Source: Streptomyces sp. NRRL F-5727 (GTDB lineage Bacteria > Actinomycetota > Actinomycetes > Streptomycetales > Streptomycetaceae). Taken from it: DNA of 64,000 bases. The notes below the pieces were generated by a model. It searched no databases and had not been told where the DNA came from. It saw only the letters and a program-made list of their open reading frames with translations. Location: positions 1 to 64,000 of the forward strand of contig NZ_JOGX01000004.1 in NCBI RefSeq assembly GCF_000719555.1. The letters are read 5' to 3'. The position numbers and the translations under genes are program-made. Shown one piece after another: positions 28,110-35,901 of this stretch (positions are counted from its first letter, which is position 1; the number at the start of each line of letters is the position of its first letter).

Positions 28110-28308
28110 GTCAGGTCCTCGATTCGGCGCTCGGTCGACACGTACGTCAAAGGCATCATTCTTCGGGCGGCTTTCTGTTCTGGGACGCGCCACGGGAGCG
28201 TGGAGAGGGAGCGGGCGCGGGACGGCACACGGCAGCGAGGTGCCGGGGGAAGGAAGGAAGTGGGGAGACCCACGCGGTGCCACGAGAGGGCACGTGAGGA
28301 GACGGCGC

Positions 28309-28386
28309 TCAGCAGCCGTGCGCGATGCGGCCCGGGACCCAGGCGGTGCACTCGGCGAGGCGGCCGAGGTCAGAGTAGGTGAGCAT
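28309..28386 (-). CDS. Small peptide gene (25 codons) upstream of the xdh operon
   Basis: ATG at 28386 is preceded by a very strong ribosome site (GGAAGGAGG, 10 bases from ATG). The peptide begins M-L-T-Y-S-D-L-G-R-L-A-E and ends W-V-P-G-R-I-A-H-G-C, with two Cys (13 and 25) and one Trp. A promoter lies at the right distance (28434-28463). It is in the same direction as xdhA, whose start is 200 bases further on, and divergent from the MerR-type gene. I do not recognise the peptide: it may be a regulatory leader, a small functional protein or a modified-peptide precursor, though no modification enzyme is nearby. The rest of 28110-28308 shows no convincing gene. Confidence 0.5.
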   Translation of the reverse strand: MLTYSDLGRLAECTAWVPGRIAHGC

Positions 28387-28433
28387 CTGCGGGTCGCCTC
28401 CTTCCGGGAGCCACGGGTGGTGATGTCGACGGC

Positions 28434-28463
28434 AAGGTAGTGGGCGGCGCCGCGGGGGGTCAA
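28434..28463 (-). promoter_or_regulatory. Promoter of the small peptide gene
   Basis: On the minus strand TTGACC (complement of 28458-28463), an 18-base spacer and TACCTT (complement of 28434-28439) form a good sigma-70-type promoter. The predicted start near 28427 is about 40 bases before the peptide ATG. It may also drive xdhABC. Confidence 0.6.
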
Positions 28464-28543
28464 GGGGGCGGGGACCTCTCGTCGGCGGTCCCGCCGCACC
28501 GCCCGGGAGGCTCGCACCGTTTCCGCGTCGTATCGTGGTGGCC

Positions 28544-29542
28544 ATGGACGACACCGCGCACGGCATCACCACGGGCGCCGTCGCCCGACGCCTGGGGGTC
28601 TCCCCCACCACCGTGCGGTCCTGGGACCGGCGGTACGGCATCGGGCCCGCCGTCCGCGCGGACGGGCGGCACCGGCGCTGGAGCCCCGCGGACGTCGCGG
28701 TGCTGGAGGAGATGTGCCGGCTCACGGCGTCCGGCGTCCCGCCCGCGGAGGCCGCGGAGGCCGCGCGGGCCGCCCGGCACGCGCGGTCCCCGCAGACGCC
28801 GGAACCGCGTCCCCACCCGGCCGGGGGCGCCACGGCCGGCAGCGGTCTGCCGCTGGGCGACGTGCGGCAGGAGTGCCGCGGGCTCGCCCGGGCCGCCGTG
28901 CGCCTCGACGGGCCTCTCATGGAGGCCATCCTCCGGTCGGCGCTGGCGACGTACGGGCTCGTCACCGCCTGGGAGGAGATCATGACCCCGACGCTCCACG
29001 CGGTGGGCCGCAAGTGGGAGTCGTCGGGCGACCGGTACGTCGAGGTCGAGCACCTGCTCTCCTGGCACGTCTCCACCGCCCTGCGGCGGGCCGCCGTCAC
29101 CGGACCGCCGGCCGCCCCCCAGGCGCCTCCCACCGTGCTGGCCTGTGTCCCCTCGGAGCAGCACACGCTGCCCCTGGAGGCACTCACCGCCGCTCTCGCC
29201 GAACAGGGCCTGCCGACACGGATGTTCGGCGCCGCCGTGCCCGCCGAGGCCCTCGACGCGGCGGTACGCCGGTCGGGACCGGCCGCCGTCGTCCTGTGGT
29301 CCCAGGCCCGCTCCACCGCGAACCACGCCCTGGCCCGGCACGTCGCGGGCACGGAGTTCGGCGTACGGGGCGCGCGCACCGCCCCTCTGGTCGTCCTCGC
29401 GGGCCCGGGCTGGCGCGGCCGCACCCCCGACGCCGGTACGGCACGCCCCGCCGGCCTGCGGGAGGCGATCGACGTCGTCTCCCGGCTGTACGGAGAACCG
29501 GCCGCGGACGGGGACGGGCGGGCCGCGGGCACCGGAGCCTGA
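28544..29542 (+). CDS. MerR-family regulator with B12-binding domain (LitR/CarH-like photosensor)
   Basis: Regulator of 332 residues. The N-terminal MerR helix-turn-helix is clear (ITTGAVARRLGVSPTTVRSW ... DRRYGIGPAVRADGRHRRW). The middle holds a four-helix cap with W-x10-EH (KWESSGDRYVEVEHLLSWH), close to the W-x9-EH motif over adenosylcobalamin in CarH. The C-terminal part is a B12-binding-like domain with SEQHTLPLEAL where the E-x-x-H cobalamin motif is expected. Relatives such as LitR hold DNA in the dark and release it on light-driven loss of the cobalamin upper ligand. An ECF sigma factor and photolyase follow on the other strand, matching that theme. ATG 28544 was chosen; it has no ribosome site, and a TATCGT 8 bases before it would allow a leaderless mRNA. 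Confidence 0.8.
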   Translation: MDDTAHGITTGAVARRLGVSPTTVRSWDRRYGIGPAVRADGRHRRWSPADVAVLEEMCRLTASGVPPAEAAEAARAARHARSPQTPEPRPHPAGGATAGSGLPLGDVRQECRGLARAAVRLDGPLMEAILRSALATYGLVTAWEEIMTPTLHAVGRKWESSGDRYVEVEHLLSWHVSTALRRAAVTGPPAAPQAPPTVLACVPSEQHTLPLEALTAALAEQGLPTRMFGAAVPAEALDAAVRRSGPAAVVLWSQARSTANHALARHVAGTEFGVRGARTAPLVVLAGPGWRGRTPDAGTARPAGLREAIDVVSRLYGEPAADGDGRAAGTGA

Positions 29543-29575
29543 CCGGCGGAGGGCCGGGCGGCGATCCGGCACGGG

Positions 29576-30178
29576 TCAGCGGGCGGCGTGGACGCCGGCG
29601 AGTTCGAGGCTGTTCCGCATGCGCCGGAGGCCGCGCCGGGTATGGCTCTTGACCGTGCCGAGCGGCATTCCCGTGCGGTCGGCGATCTGGGTCTGGGTCA
29701 GGTCGGCGAAGTAGGCGAGTTCCAGGACGTCGCGCTGCACGCGGGGCAGGCGGGACAACTCCTCGGTGACGATCAGCCGTTCGAGGACCCGCTCGGGCTC
29801 CTCGTCCCTGCGGCCCTCGTGCTCCAGGGAGGCGCCGAGGGACTCCGTGAGCCGCGTGCGGCGGGTGCGCGCGGTCAGCGCGTCGGCGACCTTCCGGCGG
29901 GTGATACCGACGAGCCAGGCGCTCAGGGTGCCCCGCTCGGGACGGAAGTTCGCCCGGCCCCGCCAGACGGCGACGAACACCTGCTGGGTGACGTCCTCCG
30001 CCTCGCGGGGGTCGCCCAGGGTTCGGGCGGCCAGGGCGTGGACCAGGGGGCTCCAGCGCCGGTACGCGGCGGCCAGACACCGTTCGTCGCCGCCGACCAG
30101 GCCGCGGGCGATCCGGTCGTCGGCGTCGGCGGGGTCCTCCGCGACAGCGAGCACTCCGCTCGTCCGGTCTGCGGTCAT
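29576..30178 (-). CDS. ECF sigma factor (LitS-like)
   Basis: Extracytoplasmic-function sigma factor of 200 residues. Region 2 (EDVTQQVFVAVWRGRANFRPERG) and region 4 (LPRVQRDVLELAYFADLTQT ... LGTVKSHTRRGLRRMR) are intact. ATG 30178 follows GAGGAGGAAG. No anti-sigma gene is adjacent, which fits control at transcription by the MerR-type regulator convergent with it, as LitR controls LitS in S. coelicolor. The photolyase gene next to it is the most likely target. Confidence 0.9.
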   Translation of the reverse strand: MTADRTSGVLAVAEDPADADDRIARGLVGGDERCLAAAYRRWSPLVHALAARTLGDPREAEDVTQQVFVAVWRGRANFRPERGTLSAWLVGITRRKVADALTARTRRTRLTESLGASLEHEGRRDEEPERVLERLIVTEELSRLPRVQRDVLELAYFADLTQTQIADRTGMPLGTVKSHTRRGLRRMRNSLELAGVHAAR

Positions 30179-30254
30179 GACGCTTCCTCCTCTGCCGGGA
30201 CCTCGGAGAGGCCGTGCTCCCTCACGGTCCCGCCGACCGCACCCGGGGAACAAC

Positions 30255-30271
30255 ATGCGTCGTTTCCGCAT
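30255..30271. promoter_or_regulatory. Dyad upstream of the sigma factor gene
   Basis: ATGCG (30255-30259) and CGCAT (30267-30271) form a 5-bp inverted repeat with a 7-base centre, 76 bases before the sigma factor start, in a less GC-rich patch. Position and size would suit a MerR-type operator, but the arms are short. Confidence 0.3.
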
Positions 30272-30311
30272 CGAAATCTTCCGGAGATGCCCTCACGGGC
30301 GCGCCGCGCGC

Positions 30312-31685
30312 TCAGGAAGGGACTCGGAGCCGGCGGAAGCGCGCCAGCCCTTCCGAGAGGTCGACCAGCGGATCCGGATAGTCGAAGGCAGCCCGGTCCA
30401 GCCCCGTGAGCCGCCACGGCTCGTGGACGGCCGGCCCGTCGAGACCCGCCAGTTCCGGCACCCAGCGGCGGACGTAACCGCCCTCGGGGTCGTACCGCTT
30501 GGCCTGGGCGACCGGGTTGAGGACGCGGTGGGGGCGGGTGTCGGTGCCGGTGCCGGCCACCCACTGCCAGTTGAGCTGGTTGTTCGCCACGTCGCCGTCC
30601 ACCAGCAGGCCGAGGAAGTGACGGGCCCCCTCGCGCCAGTCGACGCAGAGGGTCTTCGCCAGGAAGGAGGCCGTGACCAGCCTGCCCCGGTTGTGCATCC
30701 ACCCCTCGTGGGCGAGCTGCCGCATGGCGGCGTCGACGAGGGGATAGCCGGTGCGGCCCTCGCGCCAGGCCGCGAGGTCCGCCTCCGCGTCCGCGCCGGT
30801 CCGCCACCGCCCGGACCGGCTCCGGTAGTCGGCGTCGGCCGCCTCGGGGCGCGCGGCCAGCACCTGGTGGTGGAAGTCCCGCCAGCAGAGCTGCCGTACG
30901 AACGCGTCGGCGCCCGCCCCGCCGCGTGCGGCCGCCCGGTGCACGACCTCGGTGGCGGAGAGGGCGCCGAAGTGGAGGTAGGGCGAGAGGCGGGAGGTGG
31001 CGTCGCCCGCCAGGTCGTCGTGTCGCTCCTCGTATCCGTCGAGATGAGCCGCCAGCCATGAGGTGAGCCGCTTGCGCCCCTCGCGCTCCCCGCCCACGAG
31101 GAGGGCCGGTGACACGTCCGGGACGGCGGAGCGCCGCGGGACGGGCTCGGAGCGGGGGCCCGACGGGACGCGCAGCGTTCTCGGGGCCGCGAACGGCGTC
31201 CGGAGGGGCTCGGCGGCCCAGCGGCGGTGGTAGGGCGTGAAGACGGCGAAGTGGTCCGAGCCCTGCGGGACGACGTCGCCGGGCGGGACGACGGTGACCA
31301 CGCCGTCGTGCACGTACAGCCGGCAGCCGTCCTCCTCCAGCGCCTCGCGGAGCCGGGCCTCCCGCCGCCGGGCGAAGGCCGTCACGCCGGCGGCCATGTG
31401 GACCTCGTCGGCGTCGGTCTGCCGCACCACGGCCCGCACCTCGGAGACCGTGTCGCCCTCCCGCACCACGAGACGGCCGCCCCGCTCCCGCAGGGACCGG
31501 TCGAGGTCCTCCAGACAGTCCGCGAGGAAGGCCAGCCGGTTGGGCACCGCGAATCCGGCGCGGGCCACCGCCGGGTCGCGGACGAACAGCGGCACCACCT
31601 CGTCGGCCCCGTGGGCCGCCGCCCTCAGCGGCGGATGGTCGTGGACCCTGAGGTCCGAGGTGTACAGAACGACGGAGACGGTCAT
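30312..31685 (-). CDS. phr: Deoxyribodipyrimidine photolyase
   Basis: Class I CPD photolyase, 457 residues, which uses blue light and reduced FAD to split UV-induced pyrimidine dimers. The N-terminal antenna domain (VVLYTSDLRVHDHPPL) and FAD-binding helices are clear: SRLSPYLHFGALSA, QLCWRDFHHQ, GYPLVDAAMRQL, GWMHNRGRLVTASFL and NNQLNWQWVAGTGTD. ATG 31685 has GGGAGGA upstream. A GGAAC ECF-type -35 element (complement of 31765-31769) lies about 80 bases before the start, in line with control by the adjacent ECF sigma factor; that link is inference. Confidence 0.95.
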   Translation of the reverse strand: MTVSVVLYTSDLRVHDHPPLRAAAHGADEVVPLFVRDPAVARAGFAVPNRLAFLADCLEDLDRSLRERGGRLVVREGDTVSEVRAVVRQTDADEVHMAAGVTAFARRREARLREALEEDGCRLYVHDGVVTVVPPGDVVPQGSDHFAVFTPYHRRWAAEPLRTPFAAPRTLRVPSGPRSEPVPRRSAVPDVSPALLVGGEREGRKRLTSWLAAHLDGYEERHDDLAGDATSRLSPYLHFGALSATEVVHRAAARGGAGADAFVRQLCWRDFHHQVLAARPEAADADYRSRSGRWRTGADAEADLAAWREGRTGYPLVDAAMRQLAHEGWMHNRGRLVTASFLAKTLCVDWREGARHFLGLLVDGDVANNQLNWQWVAGTGTDTRPHRVLNPVAQAKRYDPEGGYVRRWVPELAGLDGPAVHEPWRLTGLDRAAFDYPDPLVDLSEGLARFRRLRVPS

Positions 31686-31857
31686 CGCGTCCTCCCTGCT
31701 CGGCCGCCGGTCACGGACGCGCGGCGCCGCGCCGGGGCACTGGTGTGGCACTCCTGCCCTCGCGGTTCCCCCGTTCGCGAGCCGCCGGATGCACGGGACG
31801 GACCGGCTCGCCCCCGTGCGTGCCGAACCGGCACCGGCGCGCCCACGCGCCCGGGGA

Positions 31858-33384
31858 TCACCCTCCGCCCGGTGCCGCGCCCGTCCGCTCGCTCTCCCGC
31901 TCGGCGGTCCGGGCGATGTTCCTGGCCATGCCGCCGAAGACCACGGCGTGGAAGGGCGAGACGCCCCACCAGTACGCCTGCCCGGCGAGGCCGCGGGGGT
32001 GGAAGATCGCCCGCTGCCGGTACGACGTGCGGCCCCGCTCGTCCCGGTCCACCGCCATCTCCAGCCAGGCCAGACCGGGGAGACGCATCTCGGCCCGGAG
32101 GCGCAGCAGGCGCCCGCGGTCCATCGCCTCCACCCGCCAGAAGTCCAGGGCGTCGCCGACCCGGAGGTGTGACGCGTCCCTCCGGCCCCGGCGCAGTCCC
32201 ACTCCCCCGGCGACCCGGTCGGCCCATCCCCTGACGGCCCAGGCCAGCGGGAAGGAGTACCAGCCGTTCTCCCCGCCGACCCCCTCGATGACCCGCCACA
32301 GCGCGTCGGGGCTCGCGTCGACGGTGTGGGACCGCTCGTCCGTGTAGAGGCTGCCGCCCGCCCAGTCCGGGTCGGTCGGGAGCGGGTCGCTGGGTGCCCC
32401 GGGCGGTGCGGCGGAGGACCAGCGGGTGGTGACCCGTGCTTCCCGCACGCGGCGGAGGGCCAGCCGGAGGGCCTCGGTGAAGGGGAGGGGCCGGCCGGGA
32501 AGGTCGGGGACGTGGCGGGCGATGTCGTGCTCGGTGCAGACCACCTCGTGCCGCAGCGATTCGGTGAGGGGGCGGGCCAGGGAGGCCGGTACCGGTGTGA
32601 CGAGGCCGATCCACTGGCTGGACAGCCGGGGGGTGAGCACCGGCACGGGGACGATGATCCGCCTGCGGAGCCCGGCGACCTCCGCGTACCGTCCCATCAT
32701 CTCCCGGTACGTGAGCACGTCGGGGCCGCCGACGTCGAAGGTCCGGTTCACGTCGGCGGGCAGGGCGGCGCTCTCCGCCAGGTACCTCAGCACGTCGCGG
32801 ACCGCGATGGGCTGGACGCGGGTGTCGACCCACCTGGGGGTGACCATGACAGGGAGCCGCTCGGTGAGGTAGCGGAGCATCTCGAAGGAGGCCGAACCGG
32901 AGCCGATGACGACGGCCGCGCGGAGCACGGCGGTGGGGACGCCCGAGTCGAGGAGGATGCGGCCCACCTCGGTGCGGGAGCGCAGATGCGGCGAGAGCTC
33001 GCTCTCCGGCACTCCGCTCGGGACCAGGCCGCCGAGGTAGACGATGCGCCGCACCCCGGCGGCACGGGCCTCGGCGGCGAACGTGCGGGCGGCGAGCCGG
33101 TCGGCGTCCTCGAAGCGTGCCGTGGAGCTCATGGAGTGCACGAGGTAGTAGGCGACGTCGACGCCGGCGAACGCCTCGCGGAGGCTCTCGGCGACCGTGA
33201 CATCGCCGCGTACGGTCTCCACCCGGTCGGCCCAGGGGAAGTCCCGGAGCTTGTCGGGGTGCCGGGCGAGACAGCGCACCCGGTACCCCTTGTCGAGCAG
33301 CTCCGGTACGAGGCGGCCCCCGATGTAGCCGCTCGCGCCGGTGACCAGGCACAGGGGTCCGTCGCCAGGGGTGGGAATGTCCAT
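31858..33384 (-). CDS. NAD(P)-binding protein with C-terminal DUF2867 (SRPBCC-like) domain
   Basis: Protein of 508 residues. The first 300 or so form an atypical short-chain/epimerase-type Rossmann domain (LVTGASGYIGGRLVPEL, VDVAYYLVHSM, GVRRIVYLGGL). The last 150 match the DUF2867 domain that often follows it (SHTVDASPDALWRVIEGVGGE ... GVSPFHAVVFGGMARNI). Such proteins commonly lie near photolyase and light-induced genes in actinobacteria, though their reaction is unknown. ATG 33384 has only a weak ribosome site. The promoter at 33588-33616 with a CebR-like operator points at this gene across a 197-base leader, an odd match for a light-response gene. Confidence 0.8.
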   Translation of the reverse strand: MDIPTPGDGPLCLVTGASGYIGGRLVPELLDKGYRVRCLARHPDKLRDFPWADRVETVRGDVTVAESLREAFAGVDVAYYLVHSMSSTARFEDADRLAARTFAAEARAAGVRRIVYLGGLVPSGVPESELSPHLRSRTEVGRILLDSGVPTAVLRAAVVIGSGSASFEMLRYLTERLPVMVTPRWVDTRVQPIAVRDVLRYLAESAALPADVNRTFDVGGPDVLTYREMMGRYAEVAGLRRRIIVPVPVLTPRLSSQWIGLVTPVPASLARPLTESLRHEVVCTEHDIARHVPDLPGRPLPFTEALRLALRRVREARVTTRWSSAAPPGAPSDPLPTDPDWAGGSLYTDERSHTVDASPDALWRVIEGVGGENGWYSFPLAWAVRGWADRVAGGVGLRRGRRDASHLRVGDALDFWRVEAMDRGRLLRLRAEMRLPGLAWLEMAVDRDERGRTSYRQRAIFHPRGLAGQAYWWGVSPFHAVVFGGMARNIARTAERESERTGAAPGGG

Positions 33385-33564
33385 GGGCTGATCCGTTTCA
33401 CCGGCTGCTGTGGCGTACACGCTCCATGGGGTTGTTTCGTCGCCACGGGGCACACGGATGCACCCCGATGACGGCGCGTGCCGGTCAGGCGGCGTGGATG
33501 ACGTGGGGGGCGGGGGTGGTGGCGCGCAGGTCGGAGGGTGCGCTCGCCCTGCCGCGTCAGCGTG

Positions 33565-33616
33565 TGGGAACGCTCCCACGGGAAGGGAGCGTAGGAATCC
33601 GCTGATGCCCGGTCAA
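33565..33616 (-). promoter_or_regulatory. Promoter with CebR-like operator, far from the cellulase genes
   Basis: On the minus strand TTGACC (complement of 33611-33616), a 17-base spacer and TACGCT (complement of 33588-33593) form a near-ideal promoter. TGGGAACGCTCCCA (33565-33578), one base off the canonical CebR box, lies at the expected start of transcription. The only gene it faces is the DUF2867 protein at 33384. The rest of the gap 33385-33743 holds a terminator and nothing else I can identify. Confidence 0.7.
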
Positions 33617-33689
33617 GAATCCTGTCGCATGTCGTTGTTGGCCGATGTGGGGATCCGTGAGGTTCCTTGCCGGACGTGACGACATGACG

Positions 33690-33719
33690 ACCGAGCCGGC
33701 CCGTTCGGGCCGGCTCGGT
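33690..33719 (-). terminator. Terminator after the lysyl-oxidase-like gene
   Basis: ACCGAGCCGGCCC (33690-33702) and GGGCCGGCTCGGT (33707-33719) form a perfect 13-bp stem with a GTTC tetraloop, 24 bases past the stop of the gene at 33744. Confidence 0.8.
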
Positions 33720-33743
33720 GGGTACATCGGGTGCGCGCCGGTG

Positions 33744-35483
33744 TCAGTTCGCGTTCACGAGCTCGTGGGCCGGGACCTTGACGGTGCGTCGGCCGGGGGT
33801 GCCGCCGAGGACGACCTTGCGCAGGGCGCTGTTGTTGTCGAGGTTGGTCTCCTTCAGCCGCTTGGCCGGGTTGGCGAGGACCTGGATGTAGTAGGTGCCG
33901 TTGGGCAGGTCCGTGATGTCGAAGGACTGGCCCGGCAGGTCCTGGGTGTAGGTGTCACCGGAGCCGACGTCCAGGACCTCGCGGACGGAGATGGAGTTCT
34001 CCTGGCCGCAGGCGGTGGACAGGTCGGTGTTGTTCGGGTGCCAGTTGGCGTTCTTCACCGTGTAGTCGACGGCGTCGGTGTTGGCGAGGCAGAACGCCTC
34101 CTTGCCGCTGCGGACCGCCTCCTTCTTGTCGGCCTTCAGCAGCCGGTAGCTGGCGAAGTCGGTGAAGTGCCAGTGGACGTGGCCGGGGCGCGGGTCCCAC
34201 TCCATGGTGCCGGTGGGCGTGTAGCCGACCTGCTTGCCCTTGGCGTCGTAGAAGTACTGGTAGGCGTCCATCTTGGCCTTGCCGGGCGAGCGGAAGCCGT
34301 CGACGACGAGCTGGGCCGGGCCGGCGTTCCAGACGTTCGCGCTGAAGGCGAGGTAGTCCTTGCCGGGGGTGCCCTGGCCGGCGCCGTCGCTGATGGTGAT
34401 GCCGTACGCCGGCAGCGACCGCAGGTCGGGCTTGGGGACGTTCGGGACGGACGGCGTCCCGGTGGGGCGCGCGGCCCGGGGGCTGAGGGCGGGGGCCTTG
34501 CGCGAGCCGTCGGTCTGCCCGGTGGTGTCACCGGCGGCCTGGACGCCGGCGCGCCCGGCCTGCTGCACCTTCATCGCCCACGGCAGGGCCGGGGGCGCGG
34601 CCTTGAGCGGGCCGTGGCCCACGTTGTACGAGGGGGTCGCGCCGCTGGTCTGCGGTGCGCCGGCCTGGGCGGGGGTCGGGGCGTGCCCCGGTCCGTGCCC
34701 GGCGTGGGCGGAGGGGGCCTGGTGTGCGGCGCCGTGTCCGGCGTGCTCGCCGGCGGCGGCCGCCCGGCCGTTCTCCCAGCTGCGCTCCTCGATGGTGAGC
34801 TTCACCGTGGCGGGCTTGTCCGCGATGCCGAAGAGGTCGCGGTACTTCTTGGCGACCCTGACCTTGGCCGTGTACGTGCCCGCGGCGAGCTTCACGGGGT
34901 CGGTGTAGGAGCCGGCGTACGTGTTGGCCGCCCACCCCTTCTCGACGCCCCACACGGAGCCGAGGGTGAAGGGGTTGGTGGGACAGCTCTCCGGATACTT
35001 CGAGGTGGCGGGCGCGTCGGGCCGGATCCGTCCGCTGGCGTTGTTCGGGCAGAAGCTCTCCGCCCGCTTGACGACCACCTTGCCGTTCTTGTCCGTGACG
35101 GTGATCTCGGCGAAGCCCGGCAGTCCGGAGAAGTCCTTCACGGTGCCCAGGGGCAGCGGCTTCGCCTTGGTCTTGCCGTTCTCGAACACGGTCTGGGTGA
35201 CCGTCACCGGGTCCTTGTAGGACTTCCGCGTGACCTTCAGCTCCAGCGGCCTCCCCTCGGCGGTGAGGTACGTGCCCAGGTCCAGGTAGACGCCGGGCTC
35301 CTCCTTCCACGAGGTGAGCGTGACCGAGCCGGTCGCCGCGACGAGGCTCAGCTTCGGCCCCGTCGCGGCCGTCGCCCGCTCCGGGGCGGCGGTCATGAAT
35401 CCGACCGTCACGGCCATGGCGGCGACCGCCGTGGTGCCCGCGAGCAGGGGCCGCCGTAGCCGGTGGGTGCGCGTCGTGCTCAT
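33744..35483 (-). CDS. Secreted lysyl-oxidase-like copper protein with His-rich linker
   Basis: Exported protein of 579 residues: signal peptide (about 1-40), an Ig-like N-terminal part (about 44-232), a linker with many His-Gly pairs (about 247-267, EHAGHGAAHQAPSAHAGHG), then a lysyl-oxidase domain (about 345-579). The latter has the copper-binding signature PGHVHWHF (His435, 437, 439) and Cys pairs. Animal lysyl oxidases oxidise Lys side chains to cross-link matrix proteins; bacterial members are poorly known and their substrate here is open. ATG 35483 has GGAGGA upstream. The His-rich linker could collect copper for the enzyme. It stands alone as a single transcription unit. Confidence 0.85.
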   Translation of the reverse strand: MSTTRTHRLRRPLLAGTTAVAAMAVTVGFMTAAPERATAATGPKLSLVAATGSVTLTSWKEEPGVYLDLGTYLTAEGRPLELKVTRKSYKDPVTVTQTVFENGKTKAKPLPLGTVKDFSGLPGFAEITVTDKNGKVVVKRAESFCPNNASGRIRPDAPATSKYPESCPTNPFTLGSVWGVEKGWAANTYAGSYTDPVKLAAGTYTAKVRVAKKYRDLFGIADKPATVKLTIEERSWENGRAAAAGEHAGHGAAHQAPSAHAGHGPGHAPTPAQAGAPQTSGATPSYNVGHGPLKAAPPALPWAMKVQQAGRAGVQAAGDTTGQTDGSRKAPALSPRAARPTGTPSVPNVPKPDLRSLPAYGITISDGAGQGTPGKDYLAFSANVWNAGPAQLVVDGFRSPGKAKMDAYQYFYDAKGKQVGYTPTGTMEWDPRPGHVHWHFTDFASYRLLKADKKEAVRSGKEAFCLANTDAVDYTVKNANWHPNNTDLSTACGQENSISVREVLDVGSGDTYTQDLPGQSFDITDLPNGTYYIQVLANPAKRLKETNLDNNSALRKVVLGGTPGRRTVKVPAHELVNAN

Positions 35484-35625
35484 CGTTCTCTGGTCCTCCG
35501 GATGCTGTGGGGAAGCACATCGGCCGCGTCCCGGCGGGGCGGTCTCCGCCCCGCGGCTCACGCGGTGTGGGGTGCTCGGTGCACCCGCGCTATGAGAGGA
35601 GGGCGGCGGACGTCCGGTTGTCCCG

Positions 35626-35642
35626 CGTGCCGAAACGGCACG
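35626..35642. promoter_or_regulatory. 17-bp dyad in the divergent region before the GMC operon
   Basis: CGTGCCG (35626-35632) and CGGCACG (35636-35642) form a perfect 7-bp inverted repeat around AAA. It lies about halfway in the 418-base gap (35484-35901) between the divergent lysyl-oxidase-like gene and the GMC operon. I see no other gene or repeat in that gap. Confidence 0.5.
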
Positions 35643-35901
35643 ATGTTGGCCGGAAGACGCCGCTGCGGCGAAACCCGGGCACGTCCGTCGAAGCGGCGCC
35701 CCACCAAGGGAAACGGGACCCGGTTGCGCAGGCGCCCGGAGAGTCTCCGCTGGCCCGAAAACACCCCTGCCCGATCCCGTGCCCCGAGGTGCGTCCCGCC
35801 CCGCGCGGGTGAACCATGGAGAGAGGTCGTGCGTGCGGCAACCGCCGGCGAGGGGGAAGCGAAGGCAGCTGTTCCGGTTCTTCCCTCCAGAGGTGGCGAG
35901 C

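Noticed and set aside
28106..28351. 81-codon minus-strand frame ending in a GTGA overlap with xdhA
   Set aside because: Its start lies inside the better supported 25-codon peptide gene, it has no ribosome site, and its composition is Arg/Pro/Ser-rich shadow sequence.
33700..33709. Another CCGTTCGG match (33701-33708) outside the dormancy-type cluster
   Set aside because: It is the loop region of a 13-bp transcription terminator after the lysyl-oxidase-like gene, not an upstream promoter site. It also warns that this core can arise in hairpins.
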